Assembly: GCF_001277255.1 (NCBI RefSeq)
Contig: NZ_CP012264.1
Location: forward strand, 1,364,001 to 1,428,000
Direction of reading: 5' to 3'
DNA: 64,000 nucleotides
Source: Cronobacter condimenti 1330
GTDB taxonomy: Bacteria; Pseudomonadota; Gammaproteobacteria; Enterobacterales; Enterobacteriaceae
Shown here piece by piece: positions 48,817 to 56,608 of this stretch (the stretch's first letter is position 1; every line of letters begins with the position of its first letter). The notes beneath the pieces were generated by a model. That model did no database searches. It saw only the letters and a list, made by a program, of their open reading frames with translations, and had not been told where the DNA came from. Made by a program: the position numbers and the translations under genes.

Positions 48817-51366
48817 TCACTGACAGCGGGCGGAAAGGGTTAAAATAGTGTCCGCAGGCGCAGTGGCTGGCAGGTGGAAGGCCGCGGTGCACTGCGTGGT
48901 GGCGAGCGCCCCCCATCTGACGTTCAGCGTGCCCTGTGGCGAAAGGCCGGTCAGCCAGACCTCGCCGTCGTCGCCTACGATAAATTCCTCGTCTTCGCCC
49001 GCTTTTACGACGGTCGCGCCAAAGGGCACCGGTTTGCCGTCGGGGCGTTGTAGCCGGATGAGCGCCCGTGCGCCCACCTCGGTTGCAAACGTCGCCCGCA
49101 CCACCGCGCCGCGCGTCGGTGTGACGGTCTGCGACGCCTGGGTGATATCGGCATTGTCCGGCAGCGTTTCGGTATTAAGCCCAATCGTGTTGTGGCGATA
49201 AGGGCTGACGTAAGGCACAACCGTGTAGCCGCGCCCGTCGGTTTTTACGCCGGTCTGGTTATTGATACGCGTACCGCTCGCACCGGGGGCTTTCACCAGC
49301 GCTACGGTTTCGCCAAGCGGCTGGCTGAATGTCACGCCATCCGCATGCATAACGACGCCGCCCTGAAGGCTGTAGCTCGTCGTCTGCTGCCAGCGATCGC
49401 GCGAGTAGCTGCCGCCAAGCGAACCTTTTGCACCACGGTAGTTGACGTTCAGGCTGCGGCTGTCTGCGCCGCTCGCGTCTCTGCTTTGCTGAACAGACCA
49501 GTTGAGGTTGTTTTGCGCCAACGCCGAACCGTTCAGGGCCAGCGTCTGGGTCGCGCCGTCGCGGTTGTGATTGAGGCTGTAGCTCGCCCAGGTGTTAGGC
49601 AGCCAGCGCTCAAGCGGGATGGAAACGGTCAGCGCCAGGCTGCGTTCACGCGTGGTGCGCGCCTGAGAGCCGTGGTCAGTGTCACCCACGCTGTAATTCA
49701 GGCTGTACGTGATCCCCTGCCAGTTGTTGTTGTAACCGAGATTCAGCGAACGGCCTGGCGCACGACCCTCCCAGTAGCGCTCGCGTACAAGGCTCAGGTT
49801 CAGCGACCCGAAGTTATCGCCGATGTTCTGATTTACGCTTACCTCCTCGCGGCTACGGCGGTGGCTGACCGGCTGTGGCACGTCGTCACGCCGCCAGGCA
49901 TCAAATGTGTCCTGCATCGAATAAAACCCGGCGCTGTTATAACGGTAACCAGCGACAGAAACCGACGTGCCGGTCGCCGTGAGCGTTTTGCCGTAGCGCA
50001 CGCGCAAGGCGCGGCCGTCGCGAGACGTGCCATCAGGCAGGCGCGCCGCGGCTGATGTGACATCCAGCGACAGCGCGCCGACCTCACCCAGGTTTTTCCC
50101 GGCACCCACTGTCAGCGCGCGGTAGACCGGGCTGTATTGCACGCCACCGTAAAGCGTCAGTTCGTGCGCCAGGCCGTAAATAGCGCTGCCCTGTACAAAC
50201 GGCGACGGTGTGACGGCGTCGTCATAGGAGCGGTATCTGCCGCCGGTCAGGCTGTATTTAAGGTGTCCCTGGCGTTGTAGTAATGGCACTGAGGTATAGG
50301 GCACCACAGTGTGTTGCTCGCTGCCGTCGGACTCTTTTATCGTGACGTCGAGATCGCCATTGCCATTGCCTGCCGCATAGAGATCGGTCAGCGCAAAGGC
50401 ACCGGGCGCCACGCTTACCTGGCTGATGATATAGCCGTGCTGGCGCACCACGACCTGCGCATTACTGTGGGCGATACCGCGCACGACGGGCGCGTAACCC
50501 TGCTGGCTGTCCGGCAGCATTTCTTCTTCAGACGTAAGCTGCGCACCGGTAAAAGGGATGCTGTCGAAAACGCCTGCTGGCGATGTGCTCTGACCAAGCA
50601 TCAGCTGGCTTTTAAGCGCGACCAGATCGCGCGAAAGGTAGCTGTAGACAGTGTTGAACTCCTGCGAGTCGCCCGTTGCGTCATGCTCACGGTTCAGCGT
50701 GGCGTAGTGGCGCAGCCGCCAGGGACCCACGTTGAGACCCGGGCGCAGGCTCAGGTAGTCGCTGCGCCGGCCATGCCCGGCAGAGGAGACGGCGCGATCC
50801 TGCTGGCCGCTCAGGCTGTAGTTGAGTAAAAACGCCGTGATGCCCTCATCAAATTCTTCCGGCGCGACATACCCGCGCGGGCGCTGGACGAGCGCCGTTT
50901 GCGGCAGTGTCAGCATTAACGCCTGATGATTAAGATCCAGCGTGGCCGCAGCGGAGGGGATCGCCTCAAGATTGACGCAGCCCCCGGTGTCGTTAAGCGC
51001 CGGATAGGCCTCGACCTTCACGCCAAGGCTCTTTAACCGCGCAAGGCTCAGGCATGGGCGAAGCGCAGGCGCGCCATCTTTGTCGGTCGCAGCGATAAAA
51101 CGTATTTCCTGCGTCTCTTTTTTTTCATTATTAATATAAATATCGACCGAGTATTTTCCAGGCGACAAACCCGGGCCTTTTTCATAAAAAGATAAATCCG
51201 CTTTTTCCATACCGGGATTATCCACCTCCAGCAACGCAGGGTTAAAATAATCCTCGGCCCACGCCTGCCCGCAAATTATTCCCGGCATGGTGCAATGCAG
51301 GGCAATAATTAACGCGAGATAACGCGTGCGAAACCGGGGCTGCCGCCCCATGTTATTAGCAGACAT
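48817..51366 (-). CDS. Fimbrial outer-membrane usher protein
   Basis: The usher is the outer-membrane pore that receives chaperone-subunit complexes and assembles the fimbria. The 849-residue protein has a signal peptide of about 37 residues (cleavage GQAWA-ED), the N-terminal chaperone-binding start DYFNPALLEVDNPG, a 24-strand barrel with a plug (starting near VVPYTSVPLLQRQGHLKYSLTGG), and C-terminal domains (GAVVRATFATEVGARALIRL; PFGATV; GDDGEVWLTGL). It ends 22 nt before the adhesin gene and follows the chaperone by 48 nt. Confidence 0.93.
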   Translation of the reverse strand: MSANNMGRQPRFRTRYLALIIALHCTMPGIICGQAWAEDYFNPALLEVDNPGMEKADLSFYEKGPGLSPGKYSVDIYINNEKKETQEIRFIAATDKDGAPALRPCLSLARLKSLGVKVEAYPALNDTGGCVNLEAIPSAAATLDLNHQALMLTLPQTALVQRPRGYVAPEEFDEGITAFLLNYSLSGQQDRAVSSAGHGRRSDYLSLRPGLNVGPWRLRHYATLNREHDATGDSQEFNTVYSYLSRDLVALKSQLMLGQSTSPAGVFDSIPFTGAQLTSEEEMLPDSQQGYAPVVRGIAHSNAQVVVRQHGYIISQVSVAPGAFALTDLYAAGNGNGDLDVTIKESDGSEQHTVVPYTSVPLLQRQGHLKYSLTGGRYRSYDDAVTPSPFVQGSAIYGLAHELTLYGGVQYSPVYRALTVGAGKNLGEVGALSLDVTSAAARLPDGTSRDGRALRVRYGKTLTATGTSVSVAGYRYNSAGFYSMQDTFDAWRRDDVPQPVSHRRSREEVSVNQNIGDNFGSLNLSLVRERYWEGRAPGRSLNLGYNNNWQGITYSLNYSVGDTDHGSQARTTRERSLALTVSIPLERWLPNTWASYSLNHNRDGATQTLALNGSALAQNNLNWSVQQSRDASGADSRSLNVNYRGAKGSLGGSYSRDRWQQTTSYSLQGGVVMHADGVTFSQPLGETVALVKAPGASGTRINNQTGVKTDGRGYTVVPYVSPYRHNTIGLNTETLPDNADITQASQTVTPTRGAVVRATFATEVGARALIRLQRPDGKPVPFGATVVKAGEDEEFIVGDDGEVWLTGLSPQGTLNVRWGALATTQCTAAFHLPATAPADTILTLSARCQ

Positions 51367-51414
51367 AGTGGTTCCAGGAGGATAAAAATAATTTATCTGA
51401 AAAAGATGATGAAA

Positions 51415-52080
51415 TTACAGATCCTGATGATGCGCCGCCCCTGTCGCGCCGTAGTCGTTAATCAGCTTCCAGTCGACTGATGAAGCGCCTGAACCGGCAG
51501 GCAGGTGAAAACGGGCGGTCTCGCCGGGAGCCACATAAGCGGCGCGGTCGATGTTTTTCCCGCCGACGGTAATGCTCTGGAAATTCATATAAAACGGCGT
51601 CGGGTTCATCACACTCAGCGTGTCGGCCTGTTTGCGCCAGACCAGTTTGTCGGTGGTCTCCTCCGGGGTTCCGGTAAGCGTGGCCGGGCGGTAGAGCAGT
51701 TTGATACGGGTTTTTACCGCGATTTGCAGCGTATTGGCCTGCGTCTGACGAGAGGTTGACGGAATGGATTTCACGTTCAGCCAGAACAGTGATTCACGAT
51801 CCTGCGCCAGCGTCCCGCTTAATTTAACGACCCGTAGCGTATTCGTTTGTTTTGCATCGAGACGAAACAGCGGGGGAGTTATCATAAAAGGTGCTTTACT
51901 GCCTTTTTCTGTTTCGACCCATGATTGCACTAAATAATTATTATCATCGCCATTAGTAATTGTCAGCGCCGCTTCTTTTTTATCGCCGGGATAAATAAGG
52001 CGAGTGCCGCCAATAACTACACCTGCCTGGGCAGCGCTGGCTGCAAGTAATAATGTGCTAATAAGTAAATAATGACGCAT
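51415..52080 (-). CDS. Periplasmic fimbrial chaperone
   Basis: PapD/FimC-type chaperones cap pilin subunits by donating a beta strand. The ATG at 52080 (MRHYLLISTLLLAASAAQA-GV) gives 221 residues with a 19-residue signal peptide; a TTG five codons upstream is not likely the start. Typical elements: GGTRLIYPGDKKEAALTITN with the carboxylate-anchoring arginine, LFRLDAKQTNTLRVV as the donor G1 strand, and IKLLYRPATL with the conserved lysine. It lies between the major pilin and the usher. Confidence 0.93.
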   Translation of the reverse strand: MRHYLLISTLLLAASAAQAGVVIGGTRLIYPGDKKEAALTITNGDDNNYLVQSWVETEKGSKAPFMITPPLFRLDAKQTNTLRVVKLSGTLAQDRESLFWLNVKSIPSTSRQTQANTLQIAVKTRIKLLYRPATLTGTPEETTDKLVWRKQADTLSVMNPTPFYMNFQSITVGGKNIDRAAYVAPGETARFHLPAGSGASSVDWKLINDYGATGAAHHQDL

Positions 52081-52157
52081 TGTTTTTTTCCACAAAAGTT
52101 AAGGGAAGACGAAGATATTACCCATGCAGCATGAGTAATATCTTCATGCCAGGGCAT

Positions 52158-52697
52158 TTAGTTATAAACCACGGTAAAAGTGGAGATCGCGTTCGCGAGG
52201 CCCGCCGTCACCGTCGGGGCGGTGGCGATATAACGCGCGCCAAAGGTCAGTTTATTGGTGGTCGCGCCAGAGCTCAGGGTATAGTCCGCTGAGGCGGTGT
52301 AAAGGCTCAGCGGCTGCGATGAGGCATCCAGCAGCTGAACGCCGATACCGGTGGCGGCACCCGTTTCCGCTTTCAGCGCCAGCACGTCGTTATTATTGGC
52401 GTCCGCAGTGCCGCCAAACGTAATCGAGGTAGAGGTGATGCTTTCCGGGCAGTTTTTCAGCTCAATATCAAATGTGGTCGGGGCCGAGGTGGCGCCGACG
52501 GTACTGAAGCTGCTTTTCGATACCTTACCGAGCGTGACGGAAAGCGGGCTTGCGGCCGAATTCACCACTTCGCAGGCGGAATCGAGGATCTCGCCGGTAA
52601 AGTTAATCTGACCCTCGCCAGTGCTGGCGGCAAACGCGCTGCCGGCGCAGCACGCCATGCCGGTGAGCAGCGTGCTCAACAGGACATTTTTCATCAT
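52158..52697 (-). CDS. Major fimbrial subunit (type 1-like pilin)
   Basis: The 179-residue FimA-like pilin has a signal peptide ending near SAFA-AS and a mature part starting GEGQINFTGEILDSACEV. C42 and the cysteine of LKNCPES would form the conserved disulfide. It ends in STFTVVYN with the penultimate tyrosine. It has two tandem ATGs; the second is equally possible. It is the first gene of a five-gene chaperone-usher operon, and is 78 nt ahead of the chaperone. Confidence 0.92.
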   Translation of the reverse strand: MMKNVLLSTLLTGMACCAGSAFAASTGEGQINFTGEILDSACEVVNSAASPLSVTLGKVSKSSFSTVGATSAPTTFDIELKNCPESITSTSITFGGTADANNNDVLALKAETGAATGIGVQLLDASSQPLSLYTASADYTLSSGATTNKLTFGARYIATAPTVTAGLANAISTFTVVYN

Positions 52698-53008
52698 AGA
52701 TCCTTATAACAGAGTGAAAGTGAGGCCCGTGATGATTCGACGGGCTAATAAATTCACGTGAAATATGCGCTTGATGAATACGTCTATCCATTTATGAACA
52801 CTTAAAGCTTTATTTAATCAAATAAAGGTATTTCCTGAGAGAACGTGTTTTGTTCAGGCATTGAATAAGTTACGTCTGTGGAATTAAGGGCATCACGAGT
52901 CAAACGAGCCGGAAAGGCGAGACGCGTGGGCTGCGTCATCACAAAAAACCATTTCTGATGAATATTCATCAGGGCTATAGTGATTAGAGGCTCACAGAGG
53001 AATTACGC
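52698..53008. other. Intergenic region between the fimbrial operon and ybiB
   Basis: This 311-nt, AT-richer stretch must hold the fimbrial promoter (minus strand) and the ybiB promoter (plus strand). Visible elements: a hairpin GCCCGT/ACGGGC at 52725-52745 in the pilin leader, the 10-bp palindrome TTCACGTGAA at 52753-52762, an inverted repeat TTTATTT/AAATAAA at 52809-52826, and an 18-bp palindrome listed separately. I see no long flanking inverted repeats of an invertible promoter and no recombinase gene. Confidence 0.6.
52955..52972. promoter_or_regulatory. Perfect 18-bp palindrome upstream of ybiB
   Basis: CTGATGAAT is followed by its exact reverse complement ATTCATCAG. It ends 36 nt before the ybiB ATG. 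It is longer than a LexA box (CTG-N12-CAG instead of N10), so it is more likely the operator of another dimeric regulator. Identity unknown. Confidence 0.6.
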
Positions 53009-53977
53009 ATGGATTACCGCAACATTATCAAAGAGATTGGTCGGGGCAAAAATCACGCCCGCTCTCTGGACCGCGAAACGGCCAGGGCGCTCTATAACCA
53101 GATGCTGGACGGCAACGTGCCGGAGCTGGAGATGGGGGCGATTCTGATAGCGCTGCGAATCAAAGGCGAAGGCGAAGAGGAGCTGCGCGGTTTTTACGAC
53201 GCGATGCAGCAGCACACCATACGCCTGACGCCGCCCGTCGCGAAACCGCTGCCGATTGTTATTCCCAGCTACAACGGCGCGCGTAAGCAGGCCAACCTGA
53301 CGCCGTTACTGGCGATGCTCTTAAGCCGCCTCGGGTTTCCGGTGCTGGTGCATGGCGTGAGCGATGACCCGACGCGCGTGCTGACCGAAACCATTTTTAC
53401 GCTGATGGGCGTTGAGCCGACACATCACGCGGGACAGGCACAGGCGAAGCTTGAAGGACGCGATCCGGTGTATATGCCGGTCAGGGCGCTTTGTGCGCCG
53501 CTCGAAACCCAGCTGGCGATGCGCTGGCGGCTTGGGGTGCGCAACAGTGCCCATACGCTTGCCAAACTCGCCACACCGTTTGGCGAGACCGAGGCGCTGC
53601 GGCTCTCCAGCGTTTCGCACCCGGAATATGTCACCCGGGTGGGGCAGTTCTTTATGGATATCGGCGGGCGCGGGTTGTTGATGCACGGCACAGAGGGCGA
53701 GGTGTACGCGAACCCACAACGCTGTCCGCAAATCGCGCTGATTGAAGATCAGGCGATGCGTATTCTGGTGGAGCGCCAGGAGGAAGCGACGGCGGTGCCG
53801 GTGGTATTGCCGCAGGCGAAAGATCCTGACGTGACCGCCCGCTGGACGGAGCGCTGCCTTTCTGGCCTTGAGCCGGTGCCGGATTCATTGAAAACGCAAA
53901 TGGCGTGCGTGCTGGTGGCAAGCGGCGAAGCGGAAGATATCCCACAGGCGCTGGCTCGTATTGCGCAGACGTTTTAA
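53009..53977 (+). CDS. ybiB: YbiB, TrpD2-family nucleic-acid-binding protein
   Basis: YbiB has the fold of anthranilate phosphoribosyltransferase and class II nucleoside phosphorylases, but the E. coli protein lacks that activity and binds nucleic acids; it is induced with dinG in the SOS response. It has 322 residues (E. coli 320), with an all-helical N-terminus (ALYNQMLDGNVPELEMGAILIALRIKGE) and the alpha/beta domain (PIVIPSYNGARKQANLTPLLA). The sequence AGAGGAATTACGC precedes its ATG. In E. coli it directly follows dinG; here 5.7 kb of fimbrial genes intervene, so it needs its own promoter. Confidence 0.93.
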   Translation: MDYRNIIKEIGRGKNHARSLDRETARALYNQMLDGNVPELEMGAILIALRIKGEGEEELRGFYDAMQQHTIRLTPPVAKPLPIVIPSYNGARKQANLTPLLAMLLSRLGFPVLVHGVSDDPTRVLTETIFTLMGVEPTHHAGQAQAKLEGRDPVYMPVRALCAPLETQLAMRWRLGVRNSAHTLAKLATPFGETEALRLSSVSHPEYVTRVGQFFMDIGGRGLLMHGTEGEVYANPQRCPQIALIEDQAMRILVERQEEATAVPVVLPQAKDPDVTARWTERCLSGLEPVPDSLKTQMACVLVASGEAEDIPQALARIAQTF

Positions 53978-54009
53978 TAAAAAAAGCCCGCAGCATCCGC
54001 TGCGGGCAA
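53978..54009 (-). terminator. Rho-independent terminator of ybiJ (near the ybiB end)
   Basis: GCCCGCAGC-GGAT-GCTGCGGGC followed on the minus strand by TTTTTTTATT. The U-run direction fits the ybiJ transcript; for ybiB the stem alone may protect the 3' end. Confidence 0.88.
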
Positions 54010-54067
54010 AAAGGGTAACAAAGGGTCAATCAAGGGTAATGAAGGTATGTCAGAGGGCGCGGGTCTG

Positions 54068-54328
54068 TCAGTTGTAGATGACCGCAGTGCCGCTTGCCAG
54101 ATCGTTAGTACGCGCTGACGTGATGCTGTACGCTTTTGCGCCTGCTGCGTCGGCTTTCGCCGCCAGCGTGTCGTTGAGTTCGTCAAGGGTGCTTGCGCCC
54201 TGGGCGGATACCACACCGATTTTGTTCAGGCCCTGTGCCTGCGCGGGGCTTATCTGTTCTGCCGCGCCGGCAGCAAAAGAAAAAGCGGAAAGGGTAAGGG
54301 CGGCTACAGCATATTTGATGGCTTTCAT
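54068..54328 (-). CDS. ybiJ: YbiJ, small secreted DUF1471 (YhcN/McbA-type) protein
   Basis: The start at 54328 gives 86 residues, exactly the E. coli length. A signal peptide (MKAIKYAVAALTLSAFSFAAGA-A) is followed by the DUF1471 core: KIGVVSAQGASTLDELNDTLAAKADAAGAKAYSITSA and the end SGTAVIYN. Members are small periplasmic proteins tied to stress and biofilm; their mechanism is unknown. It is monocistronic. Confidence 0.92.
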   Translation of the reverse strand: MKAIKYAVAALTLSAFSFAAGAAEQISPAQAQGLNKIGVVSAQGASTLDELNDTLAAKADAAGAKAYSITSARTNDLASGTAVIYN

Positions 54329-54485
54329 AGTGATTCTCTCGCAGTTTGTTCTGTTAAAAACGGCTTGTTCCGTTGATGTGATGATTGTCACATTCAGCGG
54401 CAGAATATAAAACCGAAGAGAATTGACAGCCTTATTCTAAAAATTTGAATGTAATATAAGCGACTGAATAAGCTTAAGATATCCC

Positions 54486-54581
54486 TTACCGCCCACGCTT
54501 CTTTACAGGCCCTTACCGTCCCGTTTTATAAGCGCACAAATGGACACATCGAAACGGTAAAAGCGTGTATAGGGACGGTGA
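54486..54581. repeat. Repeated TTACCG(TCCC) motif cluster between ybiJ and ybiI
   Basis: The motif (C)TTACCG occurs twice on the plus strand (near 54485 and 54513) and twice inverted (near 54553 as ACGGTAAAAG and 54574 as GACGGTGAAAG). The inner sequence ACGCTT-TTAC also appears in both orientations (54493 and 54556). ACCGTCCC (54515-54522) and GGGACGGT (54572-54579) are exact inverted copies. It could be a binding-site array or a folded RNA. Nothing else is seen in the gap 54329-54588. Confidence 0.5.
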
Positions 54582-54588
54582 AAGGGGG

Positions 54589-54855
54589 TCAGCGCAGCTG
54601 GCTGTCTTTTGAGCCGCGGCGGTTATAAGGAGAAAAACGCTGACGGTCTTCATCTGCTTTCTGCTGGCAGTTCACGCACAGCCGCACGCCGGGGATAGCT
54701 TTGCGGCGCGCCTCGGGAATAGGCTCATCGCACATCTCGCAGAATTCCAGACTTTCGCCTGTAGGCAGGTTGCGTCGCGCCCGCGCCACGGCATCGTCAA
54801 CGGTGCTGTCGATTTGATCCTGCACCGCGCCGTCATTTGCCCAACCTGAAGCCAT
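54589..54855 (-). CDS. ybiI: YbiI, DksA/TraR-type zinc-finger protein
   Basis: The start at 54855 (MASGWANDGAVQDQID) gives 88 residues as in E. coli. A four-cysteine zinc finger, C39-X2-C42-X17-C60-X2-C63 (FCEMCDEPIPEARRKAIPGVRLCVNC), is that of DksA/TraR proteins. The C-terminus is YNRRGSKDSQLR. It lacks the long N-terminal coiled coil of DksA, as TraR does, so it may bind the RNA polymerase secondary channel; this is inferred from family only. GAGG lies 4-5 nt upstream. Confidence 0.93.
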   Translation of the reverse strand: MASGWANDGAVQDQIDSTVDDAVARARRNLPTGESLEFCEMCDEPIPEARRKAIPGVRLCVNCQQKADEDRQRFSPYNRRGSKDSQLR

Positions 54856-54948
54856 AGGACCTCCTGAGTGGTTAAATATACAGCTTATTATAGCAAAAGA
54901 AGGGCGGTTCTGCCGTGGAAAGCCCGCCGTAGCGGGCATGGCAAGGCG

Positions 54949-55566
54949 TTAACGGGCGTCCGGGCGAATCAGATCAAAACGTTGCGATTCATCGATGCCG
55001 TAATAGGCGCTCGGCCCACCGGCGCGCAGAATGGGCTGCGCTTTCGCGGTCTGGTAAATGCCATCTTCCAGCAGCGACTCATCAATATGTACCGCCACCA
55101 CTTCGCCCAAAACCAGCCATGAATCGATAAGCTCGCCGCTTGCGGAGGTCAGTTGCAGATACTGCGACAGGCGGCACTCAAAGTTCACCGGGCTTTCGCC
55201 CACGCGCGGCACGCTCACCAGACGCGATGGCGCAGCGGTCAGGCCCGCACGCGTAAATTCGTCTTCGTCATGCGGCAAGGAGGCAGACGTTTCGTTCATC
55301 GCTACCGCCAGACTGCGGGTGGCAAGATTCCAGACAAATTCGCGGGTTTCGACAATATTTTTGACGCTATCTTTCCAGCCGGTGCTGGAAAACCCAATGA
55401 TGGGCGGACGATAGTTAAAGCAGTTAAAGAAGCTGTAGGGTGCGAGGTTGCGATGGCCTTCGGCATCCTGTGAGGCAATCCAGCCAATCGGCCGCGGGCC
55501 GACGATTGCGTTCAGCGGATCGTGCGGCAAACCGTGGCCGCGGGCAGGTTCGTAGTAGTAGCTCAT
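54949..55566 (-). CDS. Flavin-reductase-domain (FMN split-barrel) protein
   Basis: The start at 55566 gives 205 residues, MSYYYEPARGHGLPHDPLNAIV. The fold of NADH:flavin reductases is indicated by PRPIGWIASQDAEGHRNLAPYSFFNCFNYRPPIIGFSS, the FMN-binding start of this family (DIM6/NTAB type), and by FECRLSQYLQL and LVLGEVVAVHID. Members reduce free FMN for partner oxygenases or act as FMN-bound oxidoreductases; no partner is visible nearby. It is divergent from rlmF, with 112 nt between them. E. coli K-12 has ybiX, fiu and mcbA at this place instead. Confidence 0.83.
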   Translation of the reverse strand: MSYYYEPARGHGLPHDPLNAIVGPRPIGWIASQDAEGHRNLAPYSFFNCFNYRPPIIGFSSTGWKDSVKNIVETREFVWNLATRSLAVAMNETSASLPHDEDEFTRAGLTAAPSRLVSVPRVGESPVNFECRLSQYLQLTSASGELIDSWLVLGEVVAVHIDESLLEDGIYQTAKAQPILRAGGPSAYYGIDESQRFDLIRPDAR

Positions 55567-55678
55567 GACGGACTCCCTGGACAAAAAAACTATCATAGCC
55601 GTCGCGGTAAATTTTGCCGCGCTTATTTACCAGGGGCGGGGCAGCGGGTATTGTACGCGCCCACACAGGAGGAAGCCG

Positions 55679-56608
55679 ATGAACCGCAAACCGGGCCTGC
55701 ACCCACGTAACCGTCACCACAGCCGCTATGATTTCGAGGCGCTGACACAGAGCTGTCCGGCGCTTGGCGCGTATGTTCGCCAGTCGCCTGCGGGCGAGCC
55801 GACGATTGATTTCGCTGACCCTAACGCGGTGAAAACCCTGAACCAGGCATTGCTGGCGCACTTTTACGGCGTGCAGCAGTGGACTATCCCTGACGGCTTC
55901 CTCTGCCCGCCAGTACCAGGACGCGCAGATTATGTGCATCATCTGGCCGATCTGCTGGCCGAAAGCAACGGCGGAGCTATCCCCACACAGGCGAGCGTGC
56001 TGGATATCGGCGTCGGTGCCAACTGTATCTATCCCATTATCGGTCAGCATGAATATGGCTGGCGCTTTACCGGCAGCGATACCAGCGAAGAGGCTATCCG
56101 CAGCGCCAGCGCGATTATCGAGGCCAATCCAGGTCTGAATCGTGCCATTCGCCTGCGCCGCCAGAAAACGCCGGGCGCGATTTTTAACGGTATTGTGCAT
56201 AAGAATGAAAGCTACGATGCCACGCTTTGTAACCCACCGTTTCATGACTCCGCCGAGGCGGCGAGCGCCGGTAACGCGCGTAAACGTCGTAACCTTGGTC
56301 TCGCGCCTGATGCAGGGCTGAATTTTGGCGGCCAGCAGGAGGAGCTATGGTGCGAGGGCGGCGAGGTCGGGTTTATCACGCAGATGATTGCCGAGAGTAA
56401 AGCGTTTGCCCGCCAGGTGCTGTGGTTTACCACGCTGGTGTCAAAAGGCGATAACCTGCCGCTCCTTTATCGTGCGCTGGAACAGGCAGGCGCGGTGAAA
56501 GTCGTGAAAAAAGAGATGGCGCAGGGGCAAAAACAGAGCCGGTTTATCGCCTGGAGCTTTATGGATACGGCCCAGCGCGAACGCTGGGCCCAGAACCGTC
56601 TGCGGTAA
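55679..56608 (+). CDS. rlmF: 23S rRNA m6A1618 methyltransferase
   Basis: RlmF (YbiN) methylates N6 of adenine 1618 in 23S rRNA. I choose the ATG at 55679 because AGGAGGAAGCCG precedes it and MNRKPGLHPRNRHHSRYD is the family start; the product has 309 residues against 308 in E. coli. SAM-binding motif I is DIGVGANC (109-116), and the N6-adenine motif IV NPPF is at 185-188. The stop directly abuts the ybiO stop on the other strand. Confidence 0.96.
   Translation: MNRKPGLHPRNRHHSRYDFEALTQSCPALGAYVRQSPAGEPTIDFADPNAVKTLNQALLAHFYGVQQWTIPDGFLCPPVPGRADYVHHLADLLAESNGGAIPTQASVLDIGVGANCIYPIIGQHEYGWRFTGSDTSEEAIRSASAIIEANPGLNRAIRLRRQKTPGAIFNGIVHKNESYDATLCNPPFHDSAEAASAGNARKRRNLGLAPDAGLNFGGQQEELWCEGGEVGFITQMIAESKAFARQVLWFTTLVSKGDNLPLLYRALEQAGAVKVVKKEMAQGQKQSRFIAWSFMDTAQRERWAQNRLR

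Noticed and set aside
52955..52972. Palindrome before ybiB as a LexA box
   Set aside because: LexA needs CTG-N10-CAG; here the spacing is N12 and the centre is not the TA-alternating type. Kept as an unknown operator.
52698..53008. Invertible (fimS-like) promoter switch ahead of the pilin gene
   Set aside because: Only short palindromes (10 bp and 7-bp arms) were seen, no pair of matching inverted repeats bracketing a promoter, and no recombinase gene nearby.
53978..54009. Hairpin after ybiB as the ybiB terminator
   Set aside because: The U-run is on the minus strand, so it fits ybiJ; the plus strand has only A residues after the stem.
55424..56245. 273-codon open frame on the minus strand across rlmF and the flavin-reductase gene
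   Set aside because: It spans the divergent promoter gap and overlaps two well-supported genes; composition is typical of a shadow frame.
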